From positions 4,879,501 through 4,943,500 of the forward strand of contig NZ_CP108581.1 in assembly GCF_036010665.1 (NCBI RefSeq): a stretch of 64,000 nucleotides of DNA, written 5' to 3'. Below are positions 1-10,209 of the stretch, piece by piece. Under the pieces are notes generated by a model. It was not told where the DNA came from. It did not search any database and saw only the letters and a program-made list of their open reading frames with translations. The DNA is from Microbispora sp. NBC_01189. GTDB taxonomy: Bacteria > Actinomycetota > Actinomycetes > Streptosporangiales > Streptosporangiaceae. Both the position numbers and the translations under genes were made by a program. Positions within the stretch are counted from its first letter, which is position 1. Each line of letters opens with the position of its first letter.

Positions 1-4
1 CTAG

Positions 5-952
<948 letters not shown>

Positions 953-1003
953 CGCCCGCCCGCCGCGCCACCCGTCGGCGGCGCGGTCGTGCGGGCCGGG
1001 GGC

Positions 1004-2698
1004 TCAGTCGAAGACGACTCTGAGGGTGAAGCTCGATCCGGCCTCGCCGGAGGTGCCGCTCAGCCCGACCGCCCGCAGCTTCTCCAGGTCCCGCCGTTCG
1101 GCTTCCCCGGCGCCGCTCAGGTACAGCTTCTCCAGCCGGTCGAGGTCGGCGTACACCGCGTAGGTGGCGTTCCCGGCGTCCGGGACGGCCAGGCGGAACG
1201 TCTCCGACTCGGCGAGCGCGCCGCCGCCGCCGAGCGCGGCGGCGTACTCCGGGGTCGTCGCGAGCACGAACCGGCCGTCGCCACTCGCCGTGGCGAAGTC
1301 CGCCGGCCGCTCGATGCCGTTGAGGTAGGCCTTCACCCTGTCCACCACGTCCTGGGCCTTGGCGGCGTCGGTCGTGAGCACCGCGCCGAAGGCGGGCCGC
1401 GGGCCGTCCAGGCCCTTCTCGTCCAGGGCGAGCGTGAGGTTCCTGCCCAGCAGCGTCACGAGGTCGTCCGGCAGGGACAGGCCGTACTGCCGCGCCGCGT
1501 CGAGCGTCTCCGCGTACGGCCCGCCGCCCGCGCCGTTCGCGGCCTGCTCGATCGAGGGCCACTGCTCGCGCAGCAGGTCGCCCAGGCCGGAGAACGACGC
1601 CGCGGCGACCGTGGTCGCGGGCAGTTCGCCGATCCGCACCGGCTCGGGACGGCCCGGCGCCGTCTTCCCGCCGCGGGTGATCCCGGCCAGTTCCGCGTAG
1701 TCGCCGGAGAATCGGAGGGCGCCGGCGAAGCGCATGCCTTTGACGCGGTCGAGCAGCGGCTCCGCGCCGTCCCGCCTGGGGTACGCGGCCTCGACGGCCT
1801 TCTCCACGTCGGCCCAGAACGACAGCACGCCCGGCTCGCCCAGCGTCTGGAGATCGCCGGCGAAGCGGGGCTCGCCGGACAGCGGCGCCGCCGTGACGTA
1901 CTGGTCGGCCAGCTTCTGGCTCGGGGCGATGACGGCGTATCCGTCGCGGAACGCGAGGCCGCCCTTCCCGTCGCGCGGGCCGAGGCGCGCGATGCCCGCT
2001 CTGGCCGCCGCCTCGTCCCTGACCTGTACGGCGATCGCCCCGACGGGGTCGCCGCCGTCCGCCGAGGGGAGCACGGCGAGGCCGGCCCGGTCGCCCAGCC
2101 ACGGCTCGACGTCCCTGGCGTAGTCGGCCTTCGCGAGGCCGGCGCCGTCCTTCCCCAGTGCGTTGACCAGGGCCTTCCCCAGCGCCTCGCGCGGGTCGTC
2201 GCCGCCGAAGGCGTCCCGGGTCGCGGAGAACCTGCGGCCGATGCCGAACAACGCGAGCTTCTGCTCGGCGGAGGGATCGAGGTCGAGCCGGACGTAGGCG
2301 ATCGCGTTCGCGGGCAGCACGTCCTGCGGTTGCGTGCCGCCGCCGCCGAGCTTCGCGGCCGCCCACACGCCGCCCCCGCCGACCACCCCGACGAGCACGG
2401 CGGCGACGAGCGCGAGGATCCAGCCGCGGGCTCCCCGCCGGCCCTCCGGAGCCGGCGCGGACGGCGGCGGTTCGGCCACCGTGGCGAAGCCGATCTCCTC
2501 CTGCTCGCCCCACGCGGGCAGGTGTACGGTGTGCGTCTCCCGGCCCGGGGACCGGGGGAACCGGTAGGAGATGGTGCGGTCGAGTTCGCTCTCGTCACGC
2601 GGGCTCCAGGGGCCCGGTGCCGGTTCGGGGTGTCGCGGGTGCGGAGTCCGGGAATCCGGCTGCCGGGGGGAGCGGTCGGCGGGCATTGGCTCACTCAC
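1004..2698 (-). CDS. DUF3352 domain membrane-anchored protein
   Basis: A 564-aa protein with a hydrophilic, proline-rich N-terminus (1-90), one membrane segment near 93-115 (WILALVAAVLVGVVGGGGVW) and a large extracytoplasmic part that opens with DVLPANAIAYVRLDLDPSAE, characteristic of DUF3352. Its function is unknown; the topology implies a membrane-tethered domain outside the cell. It is convergent with cysM and divergent from the thioesterase-like gene. A shadow frame on the opposite strand is arginine-rich and has no family features. Confidence 0.85.
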   Translation of the reverse strand: MSEPMPADRSPRQPDSRTPHPRHPEPAPGPWSPRDESELDRTISYRFPRSPGRETHTVHLPAWGEQEEIGFATVAEPPPSAPAPEGRRGARGWILALVAAVLVGVVGGGGVWAAAKLGGGGTQPQDVLPANAIAYVRLDLDPSAEQKLALFGIGRRFSATRDAFGGDDPREALGKALVNALGKDGAGLAKADYARDVEPWLGDRAGLAVLPSADGGDPVGAIAVQVRDEAAARAGIARLGPRDGKGGLAFRDGYAVIAPSQKLADQYVTAAPLSGEPRFAGDLQTLGEPGVLSFWADVEKAVEAAYPRRDGAEPLLDRVKGMRFAGALRFSGDYAELAGITRGGKTAPGRPEPVRIGELPATTVAAASFSGLGDLLREQWPSIEQAANGAGGGPYAETLDAARQYGLSLPDDLVTLLGRNLTLALDEKGLDGPRPAFGAVLTTDAAKAQDVVDRVKAYLNGIERPADFATASGDGRFVLATTPEYAAALGGGGALAESETFRLAVPDAGNATYAVYADLDRLEKLYLSGAGEAERRDLEKLRAVGLSGTSGEAGSSFTLRVVFD

Positions 2699-2896
2699 AA
2701 GCGTCGTCGGGTCGTACGCCCGGAGGCGTCGTAGCCCGGAGGTTAGGAGCGACCGCTAGAAGGGCGCTTGCAGCCCGCTTGACCATGTCGCCCGGGTGAT
2801 GACCAGGTTTTGCCCGGGTGATCCCGCCGAATACGGCGACGAGCGCCACGCTACAGTAACGAGCAGAACATCATTCGGTAGAGCGGCGAGGGGCGC

Positions 2897-3691
2897 ATGA
2901 CCAAGTTCGACGAGGCCACGCGGGCGATCCGGATCGACGACACCACCTACGACGTGTGTCTCGACGACGGATACTCCATGGGCGGGCCGCTGAACGGCGG
3001 TTATCTCATGGCCACCATGCTGCGCGCGGTGACGGACGCCTCGCCGCACCCGCACCCGGTGTCCACCGGCGCCCAGTTCCTGCGGGTGGCCCGGCCGGGC
3101 CCGGCCCAGGTCGTGCTCGACCAGCTCAAGTCGGGCCGTACGGCGACGATGACCCGGGCGCGGCTCGTGCGGGACGGCGAGACGTCCGTCGAGATGCTCG
3201 TCACGACCGCGACGCTGGACGGATCGGCGGCCCCGGACTGGTCGGACGGCCCGTCGGCGGTCATGCCCGGCCTGGACGGCTGCGTGCGCCTGCCCGATCC
3301 CAAGGCCGCGCCGGCCATGAACTTCAGCGCGCGGATGGAGATGCTGTTCGACCCGCCCACGATCGGTTGGCTGACCGGGGAGCCCACCGGGCGGCCCGAG
3401 TCGCGGGCCTACTTCCGGCTGGCCGAGCCGCAGGACCCCGACCCGTTCGTGCTCGCGATGGCGGTGGACGCGCTGCCGCCGGTCGTGTTCTCGGCGGGGG
3501 CGCGGGGCTGGGCCCCCACGGTCGAGCTGACCTGGCACCTGCGCGCCCTGCCCGCCCCGGGGTGGCTGACCCTCATCGGCGGTGGGCGGCTGATCAGCGA
3601 CGGCTGGTTCGACGAGGAGGTCGAGGTGTGGGACTCGGCGGGCCGGCTGGTCGCCCAGTCGCGCCAGCTCGCCCGGCTCGGCCGCGGCTGA
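2897..3691 (+). CDS. Thioesterase family protein (double hotdog)
   Basis: 264 aa with the layout of TesB-like acyl-CoA thioesterases: an N-terminal hotdog with GGPLNGGYLMATMLRAV (about 33-49), then VSTGAQFLRVARPGPAQV and TATMTRARLVRDG, and a second hotdog with AMAVDALPPVVFS and VELTWHLRALP. The likely role is hydrolysis of acyl-CoA thioesters; the chain is not evident from sequence. ATG follows GAGGGGCGC. A TACAGT -10-like hexamer lies at 2852-2857. Confidence 0.82.
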   Translation: MTKFDEATRAIRIDDTTYDVCLDDGYSMGGPLNGGYLMATMLRAVTDASPHPHPVSTGAQFLRVARPGPAQVVLDQLKSGRTATMTRARLVRDGETSVEMLVTTATLDGSAAPDWSDGPSAVMPGLDGCVRLPDPKAAPAMNFSARMEMLFDPPTIGWLTGEPTGRPESRAYFRLAEPQDPDPFVLAMAVDALPPVVFSAGARGWAPTVELTWHLRALPAPGWLTLIGGGRLISDGWFDEEVEVWDSAGRLVAQSRQLARLGRG

Positions 3692-3774
3692 CGGCCGCGC
3701 CCCTCGTGGTCCGGCGCGCGTTGTGAGGTTTCTTACCGTCGGCGGCGGGGACCGGTCCCCTAACCTTGGGAAGC

Positions 3775-4611
3775 GTGCCGGAGGACAACAGCAGGGCGAT
3801 CGGGATCTTTGACAGCGGGGTGGGCGGCCTGACCGTCGCCCGGGCGATCATCGACCAGCTGCCCCACGAATCGATCTTCTACGTGGCCGACACGGCCAAC
3901 CAGCCGTACGGGCCCAAGCGCATCGCCGAGCTCCGCGCCTACGCGCTGGAGGTGATGGACCACCTGGTCGAGCACGGGGTGAAGATGCTGGTGATCGCGT
4001 GCAACAGCGCCAGCTCCGCCGTGCTCAGGGACGCCAGGGAGCGCTACGACGTCCCCGTCGTCGAGGTGATCCAGCCCGCCGCGCGGCGGGCCGTGCGGGC
4101 CACCAGGAACGGCAGGGTCGGCGTGATCGCCACGCGGGCCACCATCGAGTCGATGGCCTACCACGACGCCTTCGCCGCCGCCCCCGACGTCGAGCTGGTC
4201 GCGGTGGCAGCACCCCTGCTGGTGGAGTTCGTCGAGCGGGGCGAGACGATGAGCGACGACCTCATCGAGGTGGTCCGGGGTTACCTCAAGCCGATCCAGG
4301 ACGCGGGCTGCGACACGCTGATCCTCGGCTGCACCCACTATCCGCTGCTCACCGGCGCGCTGTCGTACGTCGCCGGGGACGGGGTCACGCTCGTGTCGAG
4401 CGCCGAGGAGACCGCCAAGGACGTCTACCGGATCCTGCACGACCGGGGGCTGTCCAACGGCGCGGGCGTGCCGGGGCACCGTTTCCGGGCGACCGGCGAC
4501 ACCGAACTGTTCGAACGGCTGGGCCAGCGGTTCCTCGGCCCGGAGCTCCAGTCGGTGGAGCGGACCTCCCCCGGGCTCGGCGAGGCGACCGGCGTGGGGA
4601 GTCCGCGATGA
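3775..4611 (+). CDS. murI: Glutamate racemase
   Basis: Interconverts L- and D-glutamate for peptidoglycan synthesis. Cofactor-independent family with both catalytic cysteines visible, in ACNSASSA and GCTHYPLL, and the N-terminal [14 protein letters not shown]. 278 aa, normal for the family. I prefer GTG at 3775 to the in-frame TTG at 3766: a TAACCT -10 box at 3761-3766 would start RNA near 3773-3775, giving a leaderless message and leaving the TTG untranscribed. The stop overlaps the next ATG (ATGA), so translation is coupled to the MBL-fold gene. Confidence 0.95.
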   Translation: MPEDNSRAIGIFDSGVGGLTVARAIIDQLPHESIFYVADTANQPYGPKRIAELRAYALEVMDHLVEHGVKMLVIACNSASSAVLRDARERYDVPVVEVIQPAARRAVRATRNGRVGVIATRATIESMAYHDAFAAAPDVELVAVAAPLLVEFVERGETMSDDLIEVVRGYLKPIQDAGCDTLILGCTHYPLLTGALSYVAGDGVTLVSSAEETAKDVYRILHDRGLSNGAGVPGHRFRATGDTELFERLGQRFLGPELQSVERTSPGLGEATGVGSPR

Positions 4612-5360
4612 GGCTGACCGTCGTCGGGTGCTCGGGCAGCTTCCCCGGCCCCGACAGCCCGTCCTCCTGCTATCTCCTCGAAGCCGAGGGCTTCCGGATG
4701 CTCGTCGACTTCGGCAGCGGGTCGCTGGGCGCCCTCCAGCGGCATGCCGGGCTCTACGACGTCGACGCCGTCCTGCTGTCCCACCTGCACGCCGACCACT
4801 GCCTCGATCTGTGCGCCTACCACGTCGTCCGCACCTACACCCCGGACGGCCCCCTGCCGAAGATCCCGGTGCACGCCCCCGCCGGAGCGTCCAGGCGGCT
4901 CAACGCGGCGTACGCCATGCCGGACGAGCCGGTGCTGGAGAACTCCTTCGACTTCCTGCGGCTGTCGCCCGGCGCGCGGCACGTCGGCCCGTTCGAGGTG
5001 ACGGCCGCCCCGATGAACCACCCCGTGGAGACGTACGGCTTCCGCGTGTCCCATCAGGGCCGCTCGGTGGCGTACTCGGCGGACACCGGGGAGTCGGCCG
5101 AGCTGGTCAAGCTGGCCCACGACGCCGACGTGCTGCTGTGCGAGGCCTCCTTCCTCGACGAGCCGGGCCTCACGCCCGGCCTGCACCTCAGCGGCCGGCA
5201 GGCGGCCGAGCACGCCGCGCGGGCGGGCGCCGGCACGCTCGTCCTCACCCACCTCGTGCCGTGGTACGACAAGGCACGCGTCCTGGAGGACGCCGCACGT
5301 GGCGGTTTCGACGGGCCGATGGAGTTGGCACGGAGCGGCGCCGTGTATGACCTAGGGTGA
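4608..5360 (+). CDS. MBL-fold metallo-hydrolase (Rv1339-like)
   Basis: 250 aa with the metal-binding motif HLHADH and later metal ligands in [12 protein letters not shown] and YSADTGES. In this gene order it corresponds to M. tuberculosis Rv1339, reported as an atypical class II cAMP phosphodiesterase; that activity is inferred for this protein. The ATG at 4608 overlaps the murI stop. A longer in-frame reading back to 3999 only antisenses or frameshadows murI and is not real. Confidence 0.9.
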   Translation: MRLTVVGCSGSFPGPDSPSSCYLLEAEGFRMLVDFGSGSLGALQRHAGLYDVDAVLLSHLHADHCLDLCAYHVVRTYTPDGPLPKIPVHAPAGASRRLNAAYAMPDEPVLENSFDFLRLSPGARHVGPFEVTAAPMNHPVETYGFRVSHQGRSVAYSADTGESAELVKLAHDADVLLCEASFLDEPGLTPGLHLSGRQAAEHAARAGAGTLVLTHLVPWYDKARVLEDAARGGFDGPMELARSGAVYDLG

Positions 5361-5365
5361 CCCGT

Positions 5366-6082
<717 letters not shown>

Positions 6083-6113
6083 GCCCTCTCCGACGAGCAC
6101 CGAGGACGACAGC

Positions 6114-6716
6114 ATGAACAAGGTGGTCCTGGCCACCCGGAACGCCGGGAAGATCGTCGAGCTGCGCCGGATCCTCGCCGACGCCGGGGTGCCGGTCGAG
6201 CTGCTGGGCCTGGAGGCCTTCCCGCACATCGGCGACGTGGCCGAGACCGGCCTCACATTCGCCGAGAACGCGCTGCTCAAGGCGCACGCGGTGGCCTCAC
6301 AGAGCGGCCTGCCCGCCGTCGCCGACGACTCCGGCCTGTGCGTGGACGCGCTGAACGGCATGCCGGGCATCTTCTCCGCGCGCTGGTCGGGCCGCCACGG
6401 CGACGACGACGCCAACCTCGACCTGCTGCTGGCGCAGATCGGCGACGTGCCGGACGGCCGGCGCCAGGCCCACTTCGCCTGCTGCGCGGCGCTCGCGCTG
6501 CCGAGCGGGGCGGAACACGTGGTGGAGGGGGCCATGCACGGCTTCCTCATTCGCGAGCGGCGCGGCACGGGCGGCTTCGGCTACGACCCGATCTTCGTGC
6601 CGGACGGCGACACCCGGACGACCTCCGAGATGTCGGCCGGTGAGAAGGACGCGATCAGCCACCGGGGCAGGGCCTTCCGCGCGCTGGCCCCGGTGATCGG
6701 CCAGGCCGTCTCGTAA
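6114..6716 (+). CDS. rdgB: XTP/dITP diphosphatase (Ham1 family)
   Basis: Cleans the nucleotide pool by hydrolysing dITP, dXTP and ITP to monophosphates. 200 aa with the hallmarks VVLATRNAGKIVELRRIL at the N-terminus, TFAENALLKA, VADDSGLCVDAL, GFGYDPIF and the final SHRGRAFRAL. It is 31 nt behind rph in the same direction, an arrangement conserved across actinobacteria. Confidence 0.95.
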   Translation: MNKVVLATRNAGKIVELRRILADAGVPVELLGLEAFPHIGDVAETGLTFAENALLKAHAVASQSGLPAVADDSGLCVDALNGMPGIFSARWSGRHGDDDANLDLLLAQIGDVPDGRRQAHFACCAALALPSGAEHVVEGAMHGFLIRERRGTGGFGYDPIFVPDGDTRTTSEMSAGEKDAISHRGRAFRALAPVIGQAVS

Positions 6717-6763
6717 TCGCGCCGTAAGACCGCCGGGGCGGGGGCGGGCGTAGCGTTCGGACC

Positions 6764-8503
6764 GTGAACGCAGAAGGCATCCGCGAAGGCGCCCGCGAAG
6801 GCATCCGTGAAGGCGCCGGCGTGCCCGCCTGGGCCGCCGTCCTCACCGGTCTCGCCGCCGCCGCGGTGGCGCTGGGGACGGCCCAGGTCGTCGCCGGTCT
6901 GGTCGATCCCGCCGCGGCGCCGGTCGTCGCGGTGGGCGGCGCCGTGATCGACGCCACGCCCGCCGGTCTGAAGGAGTGGGCGATCCGCACGTTCGGCTCC
7001 GGCGACAAGCCGGTGCTGCTGACCGGGATCGTCGTGGTGCTCGCGCTCGTCGCCGCCGGCCTGGGCCTGCTCGCCCGCCGCCGGACCGCGTACGGCATGG
7101 CGGGGCTGGCCGTCTTCGGGCTCGTCGGCGCCGCCGCGGCGCTGTCCCGGCCGGACGCCGGAGCGGCGCACGTGCTGCCCTCGCTCGCGGGGGCCGCGGC
7201 CGGGGCGTACGCCCTCTCGCGGCTGTGGCGGCGCGCCACGCGCAGCGACGAGGACGACTACGTCGCCGCCAGCAGGGCCGCCGAGGCCCGAAGCCGCACC
7301 CCGGCCCAGCCGGTGAACGACGTCGTCCCGGTCGACAGCCCGGCCGGCCCGGCCAAGCCTGCCGTGATGCGGCCGGGAACCATGTCCCCCGGCCTCAGGC
7401 GGCCTTCCGCGCCGGCCGAGGAGGCGTACGCGTTCGACCGGCGCAGGCTGCTGAACGGGGTGGCGGCGGGCGTCGTGGTGGCGGGAGCCGGCGGGCTCGG
7501 CGGATGGCTGCTGTCCGGGCGCAAAAACGGTGAACTGGCCAGGCGCGGCGTGGCGAAGATCCTCCCGCGCGCGGCGCGGCCGGCCGCCCCCATCCCGGCC
7601 GGGGCCGACCTGCGCATCCCCGGCCTCACCCCCTTCGTGACGCCCAACGCGGAGTTCTACCGGGTGGACACCGCTCTCGTGGTGCCGACGGTGGACCCGG
7701 CCCGCTGGACGCTGAAGATCCACGGACTGGTGGACCGGCCGGTCGAGCTGACCTTCGCCGACCTGCTCAAACGGCCCCTGACGGAGGCCGACGTCACGCT
7801 GACCTGTGTGTCCAACGAGGTCGGCGGGTCGTACGCCGGCAACGCGCGCTGGCTCGGCGCGCGCCTGGCCGACGTGCTGCGCGACGCCGGGATCCGGCGC
7901 GAGGCCGACATGCTGCTCAGCGTCTCCCAGGACGGCTGGACCTGCGGCACACCGGTCGACGTGGTCATGGACGGCCGGGACGCGCTGCTGGCGGTCGCGA
8001 TGAACGGCGAGGTGCTGCCCGAGGAGCACGGCTTCCCGGTCCGCCAGGTCGTCCCCGGGCTGTACGGGTACGTCTCGGCGACCAAGTGGGTCACCGAGAT
8101 CAAGGTAACCCGGTTCGACCGGGACGAGGCCTACTGGACGCCCCGCGGATGGGCCCCGAAGGGCCCGATCAAAACCCAGTCGAGGATCGACCTGCCGCGC
8201 GGCGGGGACACGGTCCGGGTGGGCCGCACGACCGTGGCGGGCGTGGCGTGGGCCCAGCACCGGGGTATCGACGCGGTGGAGGTGCGCGTGGACGGCGCCG
8301 GATGGCAGCAGGCCAGGCTGGCCGGCACGACGGGCCCCGACACCTGGCGGCAGTGGTCGATCGAGGTGGATCTGACGCCGGGCAGACACACGATCTCGGT
8401 GCGGGCCACCGACGCCACCGGCCACACCCAGACCGCGGACGAGGCGCCGCCCGCGCCGGACGGCGCGACCGGGTATCACTCCGTCACCGTCACGGCCAGC
8501 TGA
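6764..8503 (+). CDS. Membrane-anchored molybdopterin-dependent oxidoreductase (sulfite oxidase family)
   Basis: 579 aa. The N-terminal third holds several membrane segments (about 20-45, 80-105, 110-130 and 225-250). It is followed by a sulfite-oxidase-type Moco domain with RWTLKIHGLVDRPVELTFADL and TLTCVSNEVGG, whose cysteine is the expected molybdenum ligand, and GLYGYVSATKWVTEI. The C-terminus is the dimerisation domain (VAGVAWAQHRGIDAVEVRVDG). The catalytic domain is probably outside the membrane; the substrate is unknown. GTG start; a TAGCGT -10 box at 6751-6756 places the transcript start at or just before the GTG, so the message is probably leaderless. The first 16 codons repeat EGIREGAREGIREGAG. 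Confidence 0.88.
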   Translation: MNAEGIREGAREGIREGAGVPAWAAVLTGLAAAAVALGTAQVVAGLVDPAAAPVVAVGGAVIDATPAGLKEWAIRTFGSGDKPVLLTGIVVVLALVAAGLGLLARRRTAYGMAGLAVFGLVGAAAALSRPDAGAAHVLPSLAGAAAGAYALSRLWRRATRSDEDDYVAASRAAEARSRTPAQPVNDVVPVDSPAGPAKPAVMRPGTMSPGLRRPSAPAEEAYAFDRRRLLNGVAAGVVVAGAGGLGGWLLSGRKNGELARRGVAKILPRAARPAAPIPAGADLRIPGLTPFVTPNAEFYRVDTALVVPTVDPARWTLKIHGLVDRPVELTFADLLKRPLTEADVTLTCVSNEVGGSYAGNARWLGARLADVLRDAGIRREADMLLSVSQDGWTCGTPVDVVMDGRDALLAVAMNGEVLPEEHGFPVRQVVPGLYGYVSATKWVTEIKVTRFDRDEAYWTPRGWAPKGPIKTQSRIDLPRGGDTVRVGRTTVAGVAWAQHRGIDAVEVRVDGAGWQQARLAGTTGPDTWRQWSIEVDLTPGRHTISVRATDATGHTQTADEAPPAPDGATGYHSVTVTAS

Positions 8504-8621
8504 GACACGCCACGGGCGCTCACAACCGGCTGGGTCTGGAGTTGGGAAAACCCGCCGCGCCTCGTACGGCCCGCCCCTACCATCGGCACCCTGATGGGGC
8601 GCGAAGAGGGGGGCCAAACGC

Positions 8622-10094
8622 GTGAACCAGGAGAAGGCGCGCCGGCATGCGAGGTGGCGGCTGCCGTCGGGTGTGTACAACCCGGTCGTCGCGGCCGACG
8701 GCCGGCGATGGCGGGACTACGAGCAGGCCGCCGAGGCGCCTGCTCCCTCGCTGGGGGACCGCCGCCTGGAGGTGCGGATCGCGGCGCTGCCGCTGGGCGT
8801 GGAGGCCGGGGCCGTGCCGGTCGTCCCCGCCGCCAGGAACGGCGACAACGCGGGCCACGGCCTGAGCATGTCGATCGGCCGCCGCGGCGGGCCGCCGGTG
8901 ATCCGGGACGCCGTGCCCGCCCCGGCACCCCCCGAGGGACCCGGGATCGGCGAGGAACCCGGGATCGGCGAGGACACCGGGATCTGCGAGGACAGGGGGA
9001 CCTGCGGGATCGGGGAGGACGACGCCGTTCCTCAGGCCGCCGTGACCACCGAGGCGACCACCGAGGCGACCACCGAGGCGACCACCGAGGCGACGGCGGA
9101 GGCGACGGCGGGGGGGACCACCGCCGACGCCGTTCTCCATGACTCGGCGCCTGACGCGGAGGACACCGGCATGCTCCCGCCCGTGGACGACGGCCAGAAC
9201 GCTCTCTCCGGAGCGACCGGGACCGACCTCCCCGGTGCCGCGGCCGATCCTCCTTCCGCCGGGGACGACGGCGTGACGGACCGCGTGACGGATACGGGGG
9301 ACGGCGGGCGACCGGCCCCCGGGGAGACGGGCGCGGTCGCCTCGGCCGGGTGCACGTGGCCGGACGAGGCCGTCCCGGAGGCCGACCATCTCGGGCATCC
9401 CGACGAGACCGCCGAATCCCGTCCGGACGAGGAGGACGTCGACGACTTCTGGTCGGCCGTCCTGCGGGACGAGACGGAACGCGACTGGCTGGACGGGCCC
9501 GATCGTCCGCGGCGGCTGGAGGAGACCCGCACGTACGGCCGGCCGGGCGGCCTGGCCGAGGCGGACCGGGATGGTCAGGCGAGCCTGGCACAGGCGGTGA
9601 ACGGGCGCTTCCCGGACCCGCGCGGCACCTGGATCCGCCTCGTCAACGCCGAAGGTCCCACGGAGGACGCGTTCAGGTCCAACAACGCCGTCGACTGCGC
9701 GCTGTCGGTGATGTCCACCTGGCACGGCGAGCCCGTGGTGGCGGCGCGCAGGCATCCCGAGTACGACCCGTCCGGCCGGCCGCTGCTGACCGGGGAGACC
9801 GGGGGGGTCGCGCGGGCCGAGGAGTGGCTCGGTCACCGCTTCGAGTATGTGGGCCACGGCCGCCGGGCGTACGTGGCCGTCGCCCAGCGGCTGATCTTCG
9901 GCGGGCACGGCGCGGCCGCCGTCCTCATCACCCGGTGGGCCGGGGGCGGCAGTCACGCGTGGAACGCCGTGAACTGCCGGGGGGAGGTCCTGTGGATCGA
10001 CGCCCAGCGGGGCCACATGGCGGTGGACCCGCCGTACGAGGACGTCACGGGCGTCTTCGCGGTGGTTGTCGACCGCCAGGGCCGCCGTCTGTGA
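8622..10094 (+). CDS. Tox-PL (papain-fold, glutamine deamidase-like) domain protein
   Basis: 490 aa. Residues 1-310 are low-complexity, acidic and proline/threonine rich, with GIGED-type repeats and four TTEA units encoded by a 12-bp repeat at 9044-9095. The C-terminus is a compact domain with Cys359 in NNAVDCALS, His445 in GGGSHAWN and Asp460 in WIDAQRG, the Cys-His-Asp order of the papain-like toxin domain found in polymorphic toxins and related to bacterial glutamine deamidases. There is no signal peptide, secretion motif or adjacent immunity gene, so it could be a cytoplasmic or ESX-type effector; its role is inferred. GTG start with AGAGGGG upstream. Convergent with the ABC permease. Confidence 0.75.
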   Translation: MNQEKARRHARWRLPSGVYNPVVAADGRRWRDYEQAAEAPAPSLGDRRLEVRIAALPLGVEAGAVPVVPAARNGDNAGHGLSMSIGRRGGPPVIRDAVPAPAPPEGPGIGEEPGIGEDTGICEDRGTCGIGEDDAVPQAAVTTEATTEATTEATTEATAEATAGGTTADAVLHDSAPDAEDTGMLPPVDDGQNALSGATGTDLPGAAADPPSAGDDGVTDRVTDTGDGGRPAPGETGAVASAGCTWPDEAVPEADHLGHPDETAESRPDEEDVDDFWSAVLRDETERDWLDGPDRPRRLEETRTYGRPGGLAEADRDGQASLAQAVNGRFPDPRGTWIRLVNAEGPTEDAFRSNNAVDCALSVMSTWHGEPVVAARRHPEYDPSGRPLLTGETGGVARAEEWLGHRFEYVGHGRRAYVAVAQRLIFGGHGAAAVLITRWAGGGSHAWNAVNCRGEVLWIDAQRGHMAVDPPYEDVTGVFAVVVDRQGRRL

Positions 10095-10149
10095 CGCCCT
10101 GAACCGGAAGGCGGCCACACACGGCGCCCGCATCAGGGCCGGGCGCGTG

Positions 10150-10184
10150 GGCGCCGCGTCCGCCGATCCCGCGGACGCGGCGCC
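10150..10184. terminator. Strong hairpin between convergent genes
   Basis: A perfect 14-bp stem (10150-10163 with 10171-10184) around a 7-nt loop lies between the ends of the Tox-PL gene and the oppositely directed ABC permease. No U-run follows on either strand, so it fits the bidirectional I-shaped terminators common in actinomycetes rather than a classical L-shaped one. Confidence 0.55.
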
Positions 10185-10209
10185 GGCCCCTCATGAGGCC
10201 GCCGGCCGG

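Noticed and set aside
9044-9095. Short regular repeat resembling a CRISPR or satellite
   Set aside because: The 12-bp units are in frame, have no spacers and code TTEA repeats in a disordered linker.
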